Origin: Bacteroidota bacterium
GTDB taxonomy: Bacteria > Bacteroidota > Ignavibacteria > Kapaibacteriales > UBA2268
Assembly (NCBI GenBank): GCA_027371665.1
Contig: DAHXMP010000183.1
Location: forward strand, 1-7,132
DNA: 7,132 nt
Direction: 5' to 3'
The first letter of the stretch is position 1. Each line of letters begins with the position of its first letter. A model generated the notes under the pieces. It searched no databases. It saw only the letters and a list, made by a program, of their open reading frames with translations, and was not told the origin of the DNA. The translations under genes and the position numbers were made by a program. Below, piece after piece: positions 7,014 through 7,132 of the stretch.

Positions 7014-7132
7014 TCAAATAATGTTTTAACTTTTTGTCCGGATTTTGTTTCTTCTATTTTATTATCTATAGTCCAAATTTTATCAAGGTTTTCTGTGTTA
7101 ACATAATCTTTATGATATTTTTGAATATTATC
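7010..7132 (-). CDS. C-terminal end of a gene cut by the window edge, coupled to the predicted endonuclease
   Basis: The minus strand is open from the window edge (7132) to a TGA at 7012-7010, giving the last 40 residues of a protein that ends in GQKVKTLFE. The stop overlaps the start of the downstream nuclease gene in an ATGA (7013-7010), which indicates a shared mRNA and coupled translation. The visible tail is hydrophilic and lysine- and glutamate-rich (for example NKIEETKSG) and holds no diagnostic motif. From its position before a predicted Type II endonuclease, a DNA methyltransferase is the expected identity, but nothing visible proves this. Confidence 0.55.
   Translation of the reverse strand, partial: DNIQKYHKDYVNTENLDKIWTIDNKIEETKSGQKVKTLFE

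Overview
The window looks like a chromosomal segment from a member of the Bacteroidota or a close relative in the FCB group. It encodes a lipoprotein with a PCMD-type domain and a small PorT-like outer-membrane barrel, both common in that lineage. Most starts lack a good Shine-Dalgarno sequence, and the intergenic DNA is extremely A+T-rich (line 121-180 has 9 G+C of 60). A finer placement, such as Ignavibacteria or Kapabacteria, cannot be decided from this sequence.

Layout. Positions 1-255 are an A+T-rich leader without a credible gene. A plus-strand group follows: a secreted PCMD-like lipoprotein (256-1026), a single-chain restriction-modification enzyme of 1056 residues (1065-4235), and an outer-membrane beta-barrel protein (4239-4958) that starts 3 bases after the restriction-modification stop. 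A minus-strand group runs from the right edge: the last 40 residues of a gene cut by the window end (7132-7010), a predicted PD-(D/E)XK nuclease of 280 residues (7013-6171) joined to it by an ATGA overlap, and, after a 107-base gap with promoter-like sequences, a FabH-like 3-oxoacyl-ACP synthase III (6063-4975). The two groups converge with only 16 bases between their stop codons.

How the parts fit. Two separate DNA-restriction modules are likely. The first is the Type IIG/ISP-like fusion, in which one chain carries a Mrr-like nuclease, an adenine methylase and a specificity domain. The second is inferred from the PD-(D/E)XK protein coupled to an unseen upstream gene, which would be expected to be a methyltransferase. 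The envelope genes and the FabH paralogue have no evident functional link to restriction. The simplest reading is that restriction modules were inserted among ordinary envelope and lipid genes. I see no clear evidence of a wholly new system. The points most worth checking are the unassigned nuclease pair at the right end, the composition step inside the fusion enzyme, and the odd tight pairing of a restriction gene with a barrel protein.
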